Source: Parvibaculum sedimenti
GTDB taxonomy: Bacteria; Pseudomonadota; Alphaproteobacteria; Parvibaculales; Parvibaculaceae
DNA: 64,000 nt
Reading direction: 5' to 3'
NCBI RefSeq assembly: GCF_009184905.1
Contig: NZ_WESC01000016.1
Coordinates: 1 to 64,000 of the forward strand
Positions 9,177 to 16,578 of this stretch are shown piece by piece. Numbering within the stretch: position 1 is the first letter of the stretch; every line of letters begins with the position of its first letter. Both the position numbers and the translations under genes were made by a program. The notes under the pieces were generated by a model, which was not told the DNA's origin, did not search any database, and saw only the letters and a program-made list of their open reading frames with translations.

Positions 9177-9653
9177 TCAGCGACCGCCCCAGGGCGTGAC
9201 CGGCACACTCGCGACCGCGTTGAAGGGCGAGCCGTCGACGATCTTGTCGCTAATGGCGAGATAGACGAGCGTCTTCCGCTTCTGGTCCACGATGCGATAA
9301 ACCTTGGTGTGCTTGAAGAAGACGGAGGTCTTTTCGGAATAGACCTTCTCGCGGTCCCGGAGCTTCGCGAGGTCCGCCGTGATCGGCCCGGTCTGGATGC
9401 AAGAGAGCGAGAAGCGCGAAGGGTCTTCGGCAAGCCCCACCATACCCGACACGCCGCCCGTGCGCGCTTGCGCGATATAGCAGGTGACGCCGCCCACTTC
9501 CTCATCGTCGAAGCCTGAGACGCAGACCTTGTCGTTCGTGCCCATGACGCGGAAGGTCGTCGAGACGCAGTCTATGTCGTCGGCGAATGCCGGCGTCGCG
9601 ACGAGTGCGAGGACAATGGAGACGAGCAGGCTCTTTATATTCATTCGATCCAT
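9177..9653 (-). CDS. creA: CreA family periplasmic protein
   Basis: A 158-residue protein with a signal peptide (MNIKSLLVSIVLALVATPAFA, cleavage near residue 24) and the CreA family body: DDIDCVSTTFR, GGVTCYIAQARTGG and AEDPSRFSLSCIQTGP, with cysteines likely disulfide-bonded in the periplasm. The function of CreA is unknown. ATG 9653 is chosen because AGGA lies about 8-11 bases upstream; the ATG at 9644 is possible. The 5' end overlaps the end of the small upstream gene by 13 bp. Confidence 0.85.
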   Translation of the reverse strand: MDRMNIKSLLVSIVLALVATPAFADDIDCVSTTFRVMGTNDKVCVSGFDDEEVGGVTCYIAQARTGGVSGMVGLAEDPSRFSLSCIQTGPITADLAKLRDREKVYSEKTSVFFKHTKVYRIVDQKRKTLVYLAISDKIVDGSPFNAVASVPVTPWGGR

Positions 9654-9991
9654 TTGGGAGTCCTTTTGCCATCTGCGTCTGAGTCTACCCTCAGGTCCGT
9701 GACGATTCTGGCGCGGAGCCATGGATTGGCACCGCAATGTATTTCGCCTCGATGGAGAACGCTGCCCATTCTAGTTCGGACAAACTCTGCTGGATATGGG
9801 AGAGGGTGGGGTCGCTGATAACGGGAAATATCTATTTGCTCTTCGAACGAAGCAGTTTTCTGAACATACAATTGTTCAAGGAGCCATTTGATCTTTTGGG
9901 TCGATGTTCTAGCGCTTAGGATGGCTACAATCGGCTCGGAAACAGCGGCATGATCGCCAATCCATTCCCAAGTAACTAGCCACGCTTTCAT
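9641..9991 (-). CDS. conserved hypothetical small protein
   Basis: A 116-residue protein starting MKAWLVTWEWIGDHA and containing SEPIVAILSARTSTQKIKWLLEQLY and a later RTRMGSVLHRGEIHCGANPWLRARIV segment. The composition is protein-like (Trp-rich, balanced), unlike shadow frames nearby, and I recall similar stand-alone small proteins in diverse bacteria, but no function. No signal or membrane segment. Its base composition is noticeably more AT-rich than its neighbours, which may mean recent acquisition. It overlaps the creA start by 13 bp and could be co-transcribed with creA-VOC-ycaQ. Confidence 0.65.
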   Translation of the reverse strand: MKAWLVTWEWIGDHAAVSEPIVAILSARTSTQKIKWLLEQLYVQKTASFEEQIDISRYQRPHPLPYPAEFVRTRMGSVLHRGEIHCGANPWLRARIVTDLRVDSDADGKRTPKWIE

Positions 9992-10016
9992 ACGCAGTCC
10001 TTTTACAAAAACCTGT

Positions 10017-12326
10017 TCATCCGCATTTCGAGAAGCCGCAGGAGGTGCAGGTCTCGCAGCCTTCCTGGCTGATCATGGCGCGTTCGCCGCAGCGCGGGCA
10101 GCCCTTGAGCTTCACTGTGCCTATATTCGGCTCTGCGGGTTCGCCGACGACGGCGCGAACGGCTTCCGTCACCGGGGACCCATCTTCCTTGGCAATGAAG
10201 CCCGTGTCGATCATGTGCTGTTCGATGATCTCGCCGATGGCGGCAAGCAGGCTCGGCACATAGCGGCTCTTCATCCATGAACCACCGCGCGGATCGAAGA
10301 CCGCCTTCAGCTCTTCCACGACGAAGGTGACATCGCCGCCGCGCCGAAAGACCGCCGAGATCATGCGCGTCAGCGCCACGGTCCAGGCATAATGCTCCAT
10401 GTTCTTCGAGTTGATGAAAATCTCGAAGGGGCGCCGCCTGCCATCCTGAAGAATGTCGTTGATGGTGATGTAGATCGCGTGGTCGGATTCCGGCCATTGC
10501 AGCTTGTAGGTGAAGCCCGGCAGCACCGTTTCGCGTTCGAGCGGCTTCGACATGTAGACGACGCCGTCCTTTTCGTAAGGCGTCTGCTTCGGCGCATTGA
10601 GCGCGAGGGTGGCTTGCGCCTCTTCAGGCTTCGGCGCCTCGACCGAGAGAACGGAGCCGCGCACATCGCTCGGGCGATAGGTGGTGCAGCCCTTCAGGCC
10701 CATCTCATAGGCATGGGTATAGATGTCCTTGAAGTCCTCGAAGGAAATATCCTCCGGCACGTTGATCGTCTTGGAGATTGAGCTGTCGATATAGTCCTGC
10801 GCGGCGGCCTGTACGGCGAGATGTTCGGCGGGCGTCAGCTCCTGCGCATTGACGAAATAATCCGGCAGCGCTGCTGTCTCGCCGAAAGCTTCGTGGAACT
10901 TCGCCACGGCGTAGTCGACAACCTTTTCCTCGCGCCGCGTGCCATCAGGCATCAGCACCTTACGCGTATAGCCATAGGCGAATACCGGCTCGATGCCGGA
11001 CGAGACGTTTCCAGCTAAGAGCGAGATGGTGCCGGTTGGCGCGATGGAGGTCACCAGCGCATTGCGGATGCCGTGCGCGGCGATCGCCTCGCGTACATCC
11101 TCGTCGAGCGTCTTGATGGTTTCGCCCGAGAGATAGGCATCGCGGTCGAAAAGCGGGAAGGCGCCCTTTTCCTTCGCGATTTCCACCGAGGCGAGATAGG
11201 CGGCGCGCGTCAGCGCATGCATCCAGCGGCGGATGAGTTCGATCGACTGCGCCGAGCCATAGCGCGAGCGGCACATGATGAGGGCGTCGGCGAGGCCCGT
11301 GACGCCAAGGCCGATGCGGCGCTTTGCATGCGCCTCATGCGCCTGTTGCGGCAGCGGGAAGCGCGAAACATCGACCACATTGTCCATGGCGCGGACGGCG
11401 ACGGAGACGAGCTCCGAAAGTTCTTTCTCGTCGATATGCGCCGTTTCGCTGAATGCGTCCTTTACGAGCGCGGCGAGATTGATCGAGCCGAGAAGGCAGG
11501 CGCCGTAAGGCGGCAGGGGTTGCTCGCCGCAAGGATTCGTCGCGTTGATCGTCTCGCAATAATGGAGATTGTTTCGCGCATTGATGCGGTCGATGAAGAT
11601 GACGCCCGGTTCCGCATAGGCGTAGGTCGCGGCGATGATCTTGTCCCAGAGCGCGCGGGCCTTCAGCGTCTTGAAGGTTTCGCCCCTGAAGACGAGGTGC
11701 CAGTCGGCATCGGCCTTGACCGCCGCCATGAAAGCGTCGGTGACGAGCACCGACAGGTTGAACATGGTGAGGCGGCCGGGCGTGCGCTTGGCGTCGATGA
11801 AGGCCTCGATATCCGGGTGGTCGCAGCGCATCACGGCCATCATGGCGCCGCGGCGCGAGCCCGCCGACATGATGGTGCGGCACATGGCGTCCCACACATC
11901 CATGAAGGAGAGGGGACCGGAAGCGTCCGCGCCCACGCCCTTCACCGGCGCGCCCTTGGGGCGCAGCGTCGAGAAGTCGTAGCCGATGCCGCCGCCCTGC
12001 TGCATGGTCAGGGCCGCTTCCTTCAGGCTGTCGAAGATGCCCCCCATGGTGTCGGGGATCTCTCCCATGACGAAACAGTTGAAAAGGGTCACGTCGCGGC
12101 CCGTGCCCGAGCCCGCGAGAATGCGTCCCGCAGGCAGGAAGCGATAGCCCGACATCGCGTCGTGGAAACGCTTGAGCCAGGTATCCCGCGCTTCCGGCGC
12201 TTCGGCCTCGGCCAGCGCCGTCGCCACCCGGGTCCACGTATCCTCGACGGTAAGGTCGAGGGGCGTGCCGTCCTCGCCGTGAAGGCGGTATTTCATGTCC
12301 CAGATCTGTTCGGCGATCGGATGCAT
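10017..12326 (-). CDS. nrdJ: AdoCbl-dependent (class II) ribonucleoside-diphosphate reductase
   Basis: Reduces ribonucleotides to deoxyribonucleotides using adenosylcobalamin to create the thiyl radical, with or without oxygen. The 769-residue protein has the NrdJ core: FNCFVMGEIPDTMGG and GGGIGYDFSTLRP near 80-120, the active-site cysteine loop NATNPCGEQPLPPYGACLLGSINL near 255-280, and the PTGTISLLAGNVSSGIEP substrate loop near 425. A C-terminal zinc ribbon (CPRCGE..CETCTSCG) carries the cysteines used for re-reduction. No class I nrdAB is in the window. The cofactor is plausibly supplied by the PduO gene at 30.2 kb. The upstream region is unusually rich in candidate control sites. Confidence 0.95.
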   Translation of the reverse strand: MHPIAEQIWDMKYRLHGEDGTPLDLTVEDTWTRVATALAEAEAPEARDTWLKRFHDAMSGYRFLPAGRILAGSGTGRDVTLFNCFVMGEIPDTMGGIFDSLKEAALTMQQGGGIGYDFSTLRPKGAPVKGVGADASGPLSFMDVWDAMCRTIMSAGSRRGAMMAVMRCDHPDIEAFIDAKRTPGRLTMFNLSVLVTDAFMAAVKADADWHLVFRGETFKTLKARALWDKIIAATYAYAEPGVIFIDRINARNNLHYCETINATNPCGEQPLPPYGACLLGSINLAALVKDAFSETAHIDEKELSELVSVAVRAMDNVVDVSRFPLPQQAHEAHAKRRIGLGVTGLADALIMCRSRYGSAQSIELIRRWMHALTRAAYLASVEIAKEKGAFPLFDRDAYLSGETIKTLDEDVREAIAAHGIRNALVTSIAPTGTISLLAGNVSSGIEPVFAYGYTRKVLMPDGTRREEKVVDYAVAKFHEAFGETAALPDYFVNAQELTPAEHLAVQAAAQDYIDSSISKTINVPEDISFEDFKDIYTHAYEMGLKGCTTYRPSDVRGSVLSVEAPKPEEAQATLALNAPKQTPYEKDGVVYMSKPLERETVLPGFTYKLQWPESDHAIYITINDILQDGRRRPFEIFINSKNMEHYAWTVALTRMISAVFRRGGDVTFVVEELKAVFDPRGGSWMKSRYVPSLLAAIGEIIEQHMIDTGFIAKEDGSPVTEAVRAVVGEPAEPNIGTVKLKGCPRCGERAMISQEGCETCTSCGFSKCG

Positions 12327-12390
12327 CGGGTCTCGCTCAAGTCACTCGGCGTTGAAAGAGGCAATAGTCTAGCATGGAACCGGCGCTTGA

Positions 12391-12420
12391 GTGTTCTCAT
12401 TTTGTACCCAATGAGAGCAC
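12391..12420. promoter_or_regulatory. inverted repeat with LexA-like site before nrdJ
   Basis: Arms GTGTTCTCATT (12391-12401) and AATGAGAGCAC (12410-12420) pair at 10 of 11 positions around an 8-nt loop. Inside it, GTTC-N7-GTAC (12393-12407) matches the alphaproteobacterial LexA box GTTC-N7-GTTC at 7 of 8 positions. It lies 65-95 bp upstream of nrdJ, just downstream of the AT-rich -10-like GATAAT (rc at 12424-12429), a repressor-like position. It could equally be a leader hairpin. Confidence 0.5.
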
Positions 12421-12473
12421 AGGATTATCATAGCTAAGACACTGATATATAAATATCATTGCCGCTTTCCCCG

Positions 12474-12508
12474 TTATCCACAGCATAACATTGTCCTACT
12501 TATCCACA
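12474..12508. promoter_or_regulatory. two DnaA-box-like sequences upstream of nrdJ
   Basis: TTATCCACA occurs at 12474-12482 and 12500-12508, same orientation, 26 bp start to start; both match the DnaA box consensus TTATNCACA perfectly. The second lies over the last codons of plsC. An AT-rich tract (12441-12460) separates them from the nrdJ -10 region. DnaA is known to control nrd genes in some bacteria; here it is inference. Confidence 0.55.
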
Positions 12509-13221
12509 GGGTGGCCAGCTTCCGCAAGCAAGCGGTCGGTGGCCATTTCGATACGTTCCGAGAGCGTGGCCATGAAGGTCTCGCGGTCGAGCCCCGGCGG
12601 GATCGGCTCCAGGAATTCGACAACGATGGTGCCGGGCCGGCGCAGGAATTTGCGGCGCGGCCAGAAGAGGCCGGAGTTGACCGCCACCGGCACGCAGGGA
12701 ACGCCGAGCTGGCGGTAGAGGGCGGCGACGCCCGGTTTGTAATCGAGCCTGGCGCCGGGCGCGGCGCGGGTTCCTTCCGGGAAAATGACAATGGGGCGCT
12801 TGAGGGCGAGCGCCGCCTTGCCCTGCTGGATCAGATGGCGGACCGCCTTCGCGCCCGCGCCGCGGTCGATGCCGATCATGTCGGCCTTTTTCGAGAACCA
12901 GCCATAATAGGGAATCCAGAGGAGCTCGGCCTTCAGCACGATGGCTGGGTCTTTCAGGATCGCCGGCATGGCGATCGTGTCCCACATCGACTGGTGTTTG
13001 GCGGCGATGAGGACGCCGCCCTCGGGAAGCCTGCCCCGGATCTCGTAGCGCGTTCCGGCGATGACCCTGAGGAGCCAGATTGCAAGCGTCGAGAGGTTGT
13101 GGATGATCCAGACGGCCGCGCCGCGTGGCATGAAGAGCGCGGGCGTGGCGGCAAGGCCGATCGCGACCGCAGTCACGTAGAGCGCAAGGTTATAAGCGAT
13201 CGAGCGGAGCCAGAGCAGCAC
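12496..13221 (-). CDS. plsC: 1-acyl-sn-glycerol-3-phosphate acyltransferase
   Basis: Membrane acyltransferase making phosphatidic acid from lysophosphatidic acid. From GTG 13221 it has 241 residues: an N-terminal hydrophobic anchor (about 8-50), the catalytic HX4D motif in KHQSMWDT (His about 76, Asp 81), and the substrate motif IFPEGTR near 146-152. GTG 13221 is preferred because AAAGGA lies 9 bases before it and it avoids the upstream gene; an ATG at 13275 would add 18 basic residues and overlap ydcF by 35 bp. Downstream of the DUF218 gene in the same operon. Confidence 0.9.
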   Translation of the reverse strand: MLLWLRSIAYNLALYVTAVAIGLAATPALFMPRGAAVWIIHNLSTLAIWLLRVIAGTRYEIRGRLPEGGVLIAAKHQSMWDTIAMPAILKDPAIVLKAELLWIPYYGWFSKKADMIGIDRGAGAKAVRHLIQQGKAALALKRPIVIFPEGTRAAPGARLDYKPGVAALYRQLGVPCVPVAVNSGLFWPRRKFLRRPGTIVVEFLEPIPPGLDRETFMATLSERIEMATDRLLAEAGHPVDK

Positions 13222-13240
13222 GGTCGGCGATCCTTTGGCC

Positions 13241-13873
13241 TTAATAGGTTTCAGGGCGGATGAGCGCGCGCGCATGGGCGAGCGTCAGCAGATATTTCGA
13301 ATATTCCGAGGCCAGCAGCTTTGTCGTGCCGGGGAAGTCCCACCAGCCATCGAGATGAAGCGTACCCTGCACCACCGGGAAGGGCGTGATGGAAACGCCC
13401 GGCATGGCGCGACGAAGCTCAAGCGTTGCGCGCGGCATGTGATAGGTCGATGTCACGAGGATGATCGAGCGGTACTTATGCGCACCTACCCATTTGGCGG
13501 TCTCGCTCGCATTGCCGATGGTGTTTTCAGCTTGGCGACCGATATCGACGCAGCAGTCGAACTTGGCGCCCGATCCGCCGACAGCGGCCTTGACGGCGGC
13601 GCGCTTCACCTCCGGATGGACGCCGGTGATGAGGAGGCGCGCGCCCTTGCCGTCCTCGAGGAGCTTCATCGCTTCGTTGAGGCGGCCTTCGCCCCCCGTC
13701 AGCGCGACGATCCCGTCGGCCACCGGCATGTCGGCGGGCGGCCTGCGGTCCAGTTCCGCGACGAAGATGAAGAATCCCACGCCCCAGGCAAGCACGAGCA
13801 TGCCCAGCAAGATCACCAGCCTCCGGCCGAAGTGCTGGCCCAGTCCTTCCCGTTCGCTCGCTCCGGCCGCCAT
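13241..13873 (-). CDS. YdcF family (DUF218) membrane protein
   Basis: A 210-residue protein with one N-terminal transmembrane segment (RLVILLGMLVLAWGVGFFIFVAEL) and a DUF218/YdcF Rossmann-like domain: ADGIVALTGGEGRLNEAMKLLEDGKGARLLITG, then the family signature ENTIGNASETAKWV and SIILVTSTYHMPRATLELRR. DUF218 proteins (for example ElyC/SanA) act in cell-envelope metabolism, but the activity of this one is unknown. Its position before plsC fits an envelope role. The stop is 19 bp before the preferred plsC GTG. Confidence 0.85.
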   Translation of the reverse strand: MAAGASEREGLGQHFGRRLVILLGMLVLAWGVGFFIFVAELDRRPPADMPVADGIVALTGGEGRLNEAMKLLEDGKGARLLITGVHPEVKRAAVKAAVGGSGAKFDCCVDIGRQAENTIGNASETAKWVGAHKYRSIILVTSTYHMPRATLELRRAMPGVSITPFPVVQGTLHLDGWWDFPGTTKLLASEYSKYLLTLAHARALIRPETY

Positions 13874-13994
13874 TCCGTCTCGCCAGTTCCAGTTCCATGA
13901 GCCCCGTAGACCCTCAAGGGGTTCGGCGGCGGCTGGACTTTAGCATAAGCGGCGAGGGCGGCGCATAGACAGGAAATGCGGGTTGGCTTTCGGT

Positions 13995-14042
13995 TTGACA
14001 TGACAGTTTTTAATATGCGTTATGTTCAAACAAATATAGCGC
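13995..14042 (+). promoter_or_regulatory. modA promoter with Mo-box-like dyad
   Basis: A perfect -35 TTGACA at 13995-14000 precedes a dyad GCGTTAT (14017-14023) / ATATAGCGC (14034-14042) that covers the expected -10 position (17-20 bp downstream). The dyad resembles ModE-type Mo-boxes, in which two CGnTATAT-like half-sites face each other. Overlap with the -10 fits repression by molybdate-loaded ModE; no modE is in the window. Confidence 0.5.
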
Positions 14043-14064
14043 TGGCGAAGCTGGCGCAGAATGC

Positions 14065-14913
14065 ATGCGAATGACGGGGGTCATCATCGTGTTGGACGTA
14101 TCGGGAAAACCTGTCGGCTTAGGCCGGCGCCTTTTCATATCCGCCCTGCTGGCCTGTGCGGTGCTTGTGGGTTCGTTGTCGGTAGGCGCCGGACCTGCGC
14201 GCGCAGGCGAGCCGCTGGTCTTCGCCGCAGCGAGCCTCAAGAACGCGCTGGACGACATCATCAAGGCCTATGCGGCGACAGGCGGCGGCAAGGTCGTCGC
14301 GTCCTATGCGGGAAGTTCGGTTCTCGCCCGGCAGATCGAGGCGGGCGCCAAGGCGGACATCTTTATCTCCGCCGATACGGACTGGATGGACTATCTCGCC
14401 AATCGTGGCCTCATCAACGGGCAGACGCGCTCGAACCTTCTCGGCAACCGTCTGGTGTTGATCGCGCCCACGGATTCGAAGGTTGCGATCACCATCGGCC
14501 AGAACTTCCCGCTCCGCGAGGCGCTGGGCGAGGGCAGGCTGGCGATCGCCGATCCTGATTCCGTGCCTGCCGGAAAATATGCGCGCACGGCGCTCACCTC
14601 TCTCGGCGTCTGGGGCGACGTCGTCGACCACACCGCATCGGCGGAGAATGTGCGTGTCGCGCTTGCCTATGTCGCGCGGGGAGAGACCCCGCTCGGTATC
14701 GTCTATGAGACCGATGCAAAACAGGAGCCGAAGGTACGCATCGTCGGCTATTTCCCCGAAGATACGCATCTCCCGATCATCTATCCGGCGGCGTTGACCA
14801 AGGGCGCGACGCCCGAGGCTGCCCGCTTCCTCGAATTCCTGCACAGCGACAAGGCAAAAGCTGCCTTCCTCAAGGCCGGGTTCACATTTCCAGCCGCAGG
14901 AGTTCAACAGTGA
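14065..14913 (+). CDS. modA: molybdate ABC transporter substrate-binding protein
   Basis: Periplasmic molybdate/tungstate-binding protein. The mature part begins GEPLVFAAASLKNALDDI, the classic ModA start in which the AAASL Ser binds oxyanion; the second oxyanion Ser/Ala loop is YAGSSVLARQIEAGAKADIFISAD, and PDSVPAGKYARTAL and GIVYETDAK follow. The signal peptide is long: a 20-residue polar stretch, then GRRLFISALLACAVLVG, with a twin-Arg pair that weakly resembles a Tat signal; cleavage is likely after ARA (about 47). ATG 14071 is an alternative start. modB and modC are missing downstream; the next gene is a porin, coupled by a GTGA overlap. Confidence 0.92.
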   Translation: MRMTGVIIVLDVSGKPVGLGRRLFISALLACAVLVGSLSVGAGPARAGEPLVFAAASLKNALDDIIKAYAATGGGKVVASYAGSSVLARQIEAGAKADIFISADTDWMDYLANRGLINGQTRSNLLGNRLVLIAPTDSKVAITIGQNFPLREALGEGRLAIADPDSVPAGKYARTALTSLGVWGDVVDHTASAENVRVALAYVARGETPLGIVYETDAKQEPKVRIVGYFPEDTHLPIIYPAALTKGATPEAARFLEFLHSDKAKAAFLKAGFTFPAAGVQQ

Positions 14914-16526
14914 GATCGCGTCTTTTCCTCCTTACCACCGTTGCCTGCTGCGCGCTGTCCGCGCCCGCCTTTGCCGACGACGCCGAAGTCCTGAAGCGTC
15001 TCGATGCCATGCAGAAGATGCTCGAGGCGCAGCAGCACCAGATCGAGCAGCAGCGTAGCCAGATCGAAAGCCAGTCGCGCGAGATCGCCAGCCTGAAGCG
15101 CTCAGGCGTGGAGCGGAAGAAGTCGGCCGTCGCGCAGGCCGTTCCGCAAACCTCGCCCGCCCAGACGGCAAGCCAGCAGGCGCAGATTGACGCGCTCAAA
15201 ATCGAACTCGATTCCTACAAGACGACGCAGCGGCTTGAAAAACAGGACGAGCCCGTGTGGAGCTTCGCTTCGGGCCGCCCTGTGGTTCAGTCGCCCGACG
15301 GCAGGTTCTCGCTCGGACTGCGCGGCCTCGGCCAGTTCGATAATGCCTATTATGACCAGGACGACAGCGCTTCGCGGCTCTCGTCGGCGAATGGCGGTGC
15401 GCTCAGCAGTGGCTCGAATTTCCGCCGCGCCCAGCTCGGCATCCAGGGCAAACTCTTTGGCGATTGGTCCTATCTCTTCAATTACGATTTCGGCGGCAGC
15501 AGCGGCAACGAACAGCAGGGCCGCGTTCAGGCGGTTTATGCGCAATATGACGGGCTTGCGCCTTTCGCGCTGCGCGTCGGCGCCTATCCGCCGCCAGCCA
15601 ATATTGAAGACGGCACGGCGTCAGGCGACACGATCTTTCTCGAGCGCAACGCACCTGCCGAGATCGCGCGCGGCATCGCAGGAAGCGATGGCCGAGATGC
15701 AATCACGGCGCTTTACACAGGCGGCAAGCTTTATGCTGCGCTTTCGCTCACGGGCGGCAAGGTCGCGGATAGCAACACCTATGCCGGCGAACAGCGCGCG
15801 GTACTCGGCCGCGTCTCCGATCTGTTCTATTCCGACAATGACTGGCGCCTTCTCGCTGGCGTGAACGGCAGCTATGTTTTCACGCCGCCGTTCACGAATA
15901 CCGTGGGCCCAAACGGCGCGCATACGATTACGTTCTCCACATCGCCTGAGCTGACTGTCGACGACACAGGAACGAAACTCGTGAGCACCGGCGCTATCAA
16001 CGCCGAACATGCCTATCACTGGGGCGTTGAGGGCGCGGCCCAGTGGCGTTCGCTTTATGGGCAGGCTGGCTATTTCGGTTACGGCATCGACAGGGTAGCA
16101 ACAGGGCTCTCCAACCCGAATTTCGACGGCTGGTACCTGCAGGGAACATGGGTGCTCACCGGCGAACGACGCGGTTACAGCGCGGCAAACGGGGCGTTCA
16201 CTTCGCCCAAGCCTTCGGTTCCTCTCTCGCTCAAAGGCGGTGGCTGGGGTGCATGGGAACTCGCCGCGCGCTATAGCGATCTTGACCTCAATTATCACGA
16301 GGGGCAGATCGGATCGGCGATGCCGGCCGACGGCGTCCGTGGCGGCGAGCAGAAGATCTGGACCGCAGGCATCAACTGGTATCCCAACAGTCTGCTTCGT
16401 TTCGCGCTCGACTATCAGCATGTCTCCGTCGATCGCATCGGCTCGACGGCGGCGCCGGTCGTCGCAAACACGGACATCGGACAGAGCTTCGACGTGATCT
16501 CCTTGCGCACGCAGTTCGGCTTCTGA
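14910..16526 (+). CDS. OprO/OprP-type porin
   Basis: A 538-residue outer-membrane porin. It has a signal peptide (cleavage AFA|DD near 22), then a 35-residue coiled coil (VLKRLDAMQKMLEAQQHQIEQQ and on) like that of the phosphate-selective porin O/P family, then a beta-barrel starting FSLGLRGLGQFDNAYYD and ending in an aromatic residue (QFGF), the usual BAM signal. It starts with GTG 14910 overlapping the modA stop, so it is translated with the molybdate-binding protein and might pass oxyanions; this coupling is the only functional clue. Confidence 0.85.
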   Translation: MRSRLFLLTTVACCALSAPAFADDAEVLKRLDAMQKMLEAQQHQIEQQRSQIESQSREIASLKRSGVERKKSAVAQAVPQTSPAQTASQQAQIDALKIELDSYKTTQRLEKQDEPVWSFASGRPVVQSPDGRFSLGLRGLGQFDNAYYDQDDSASRLSSANGGALSSGSNFRRAQLGIQGKLFGDWSYLFNYDFGGSSGNEQQGRVQAVYAQYDGLAPFALRVGAYPPPANIEDGTASGDTIFLERNAPAEIARGIAGSDGRDAITALYTGGKLYAALSLTGGKVADSNTYAGEQRAVLGRVSDLFYSDNDWRLLAGVNGSYVFTPPFTNTVGPNGAHTITFSTSPELTVDDTGTKLVSTGAINAEHAYHWGVEGAAQWRSLYGQAGYFGYGIDRVATGLSNPNFDGWYLQGTWVLTGERRGYSAANGAFTSPKPSVPLSLKGGGWGAWELAARYSDLDLNYHEGQIGSAMPADGVRGGEQKIWTAGINWYPNSLLRFALDYQHVSVDRIGSTAAPVVANTDIGQSFDVISLRTQFGF

Positions 16527-16540
16527 TCCGAGAGTGTGGG

Positions 16541-16564
16541 GCCGTGCCTGTTCCGTGGCACGGC
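16541..16564. terminator. hairpin between the convergent porin and ftsX genes
   Basis: GCCGTGCC (16541-16548) and GGCACGGC (16557-16564) form a perfect 8-bp stem with an 8-nt loop between two convergent stops. There is no T-run on either side, so termination is plausible from position only. Confidence 0.45.
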
Positions 16565-16578
16565 TCTGCACCCGCCGC

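Noticed and set aside
12430-12460. NrdR box before nrdJ
   Set aside because: ACACTGATATATA resembles half of the 16-bp NrdR consensus, but the second half does not fit and no second box at the usual spacing was seen.
12441-12508. Origin of replication
   Set aside because: Only two DnaA boxes and one short AT-rich tract; no cluster of boxes and no origin-linked genes (dnaA, hemE, parAB) nearby.
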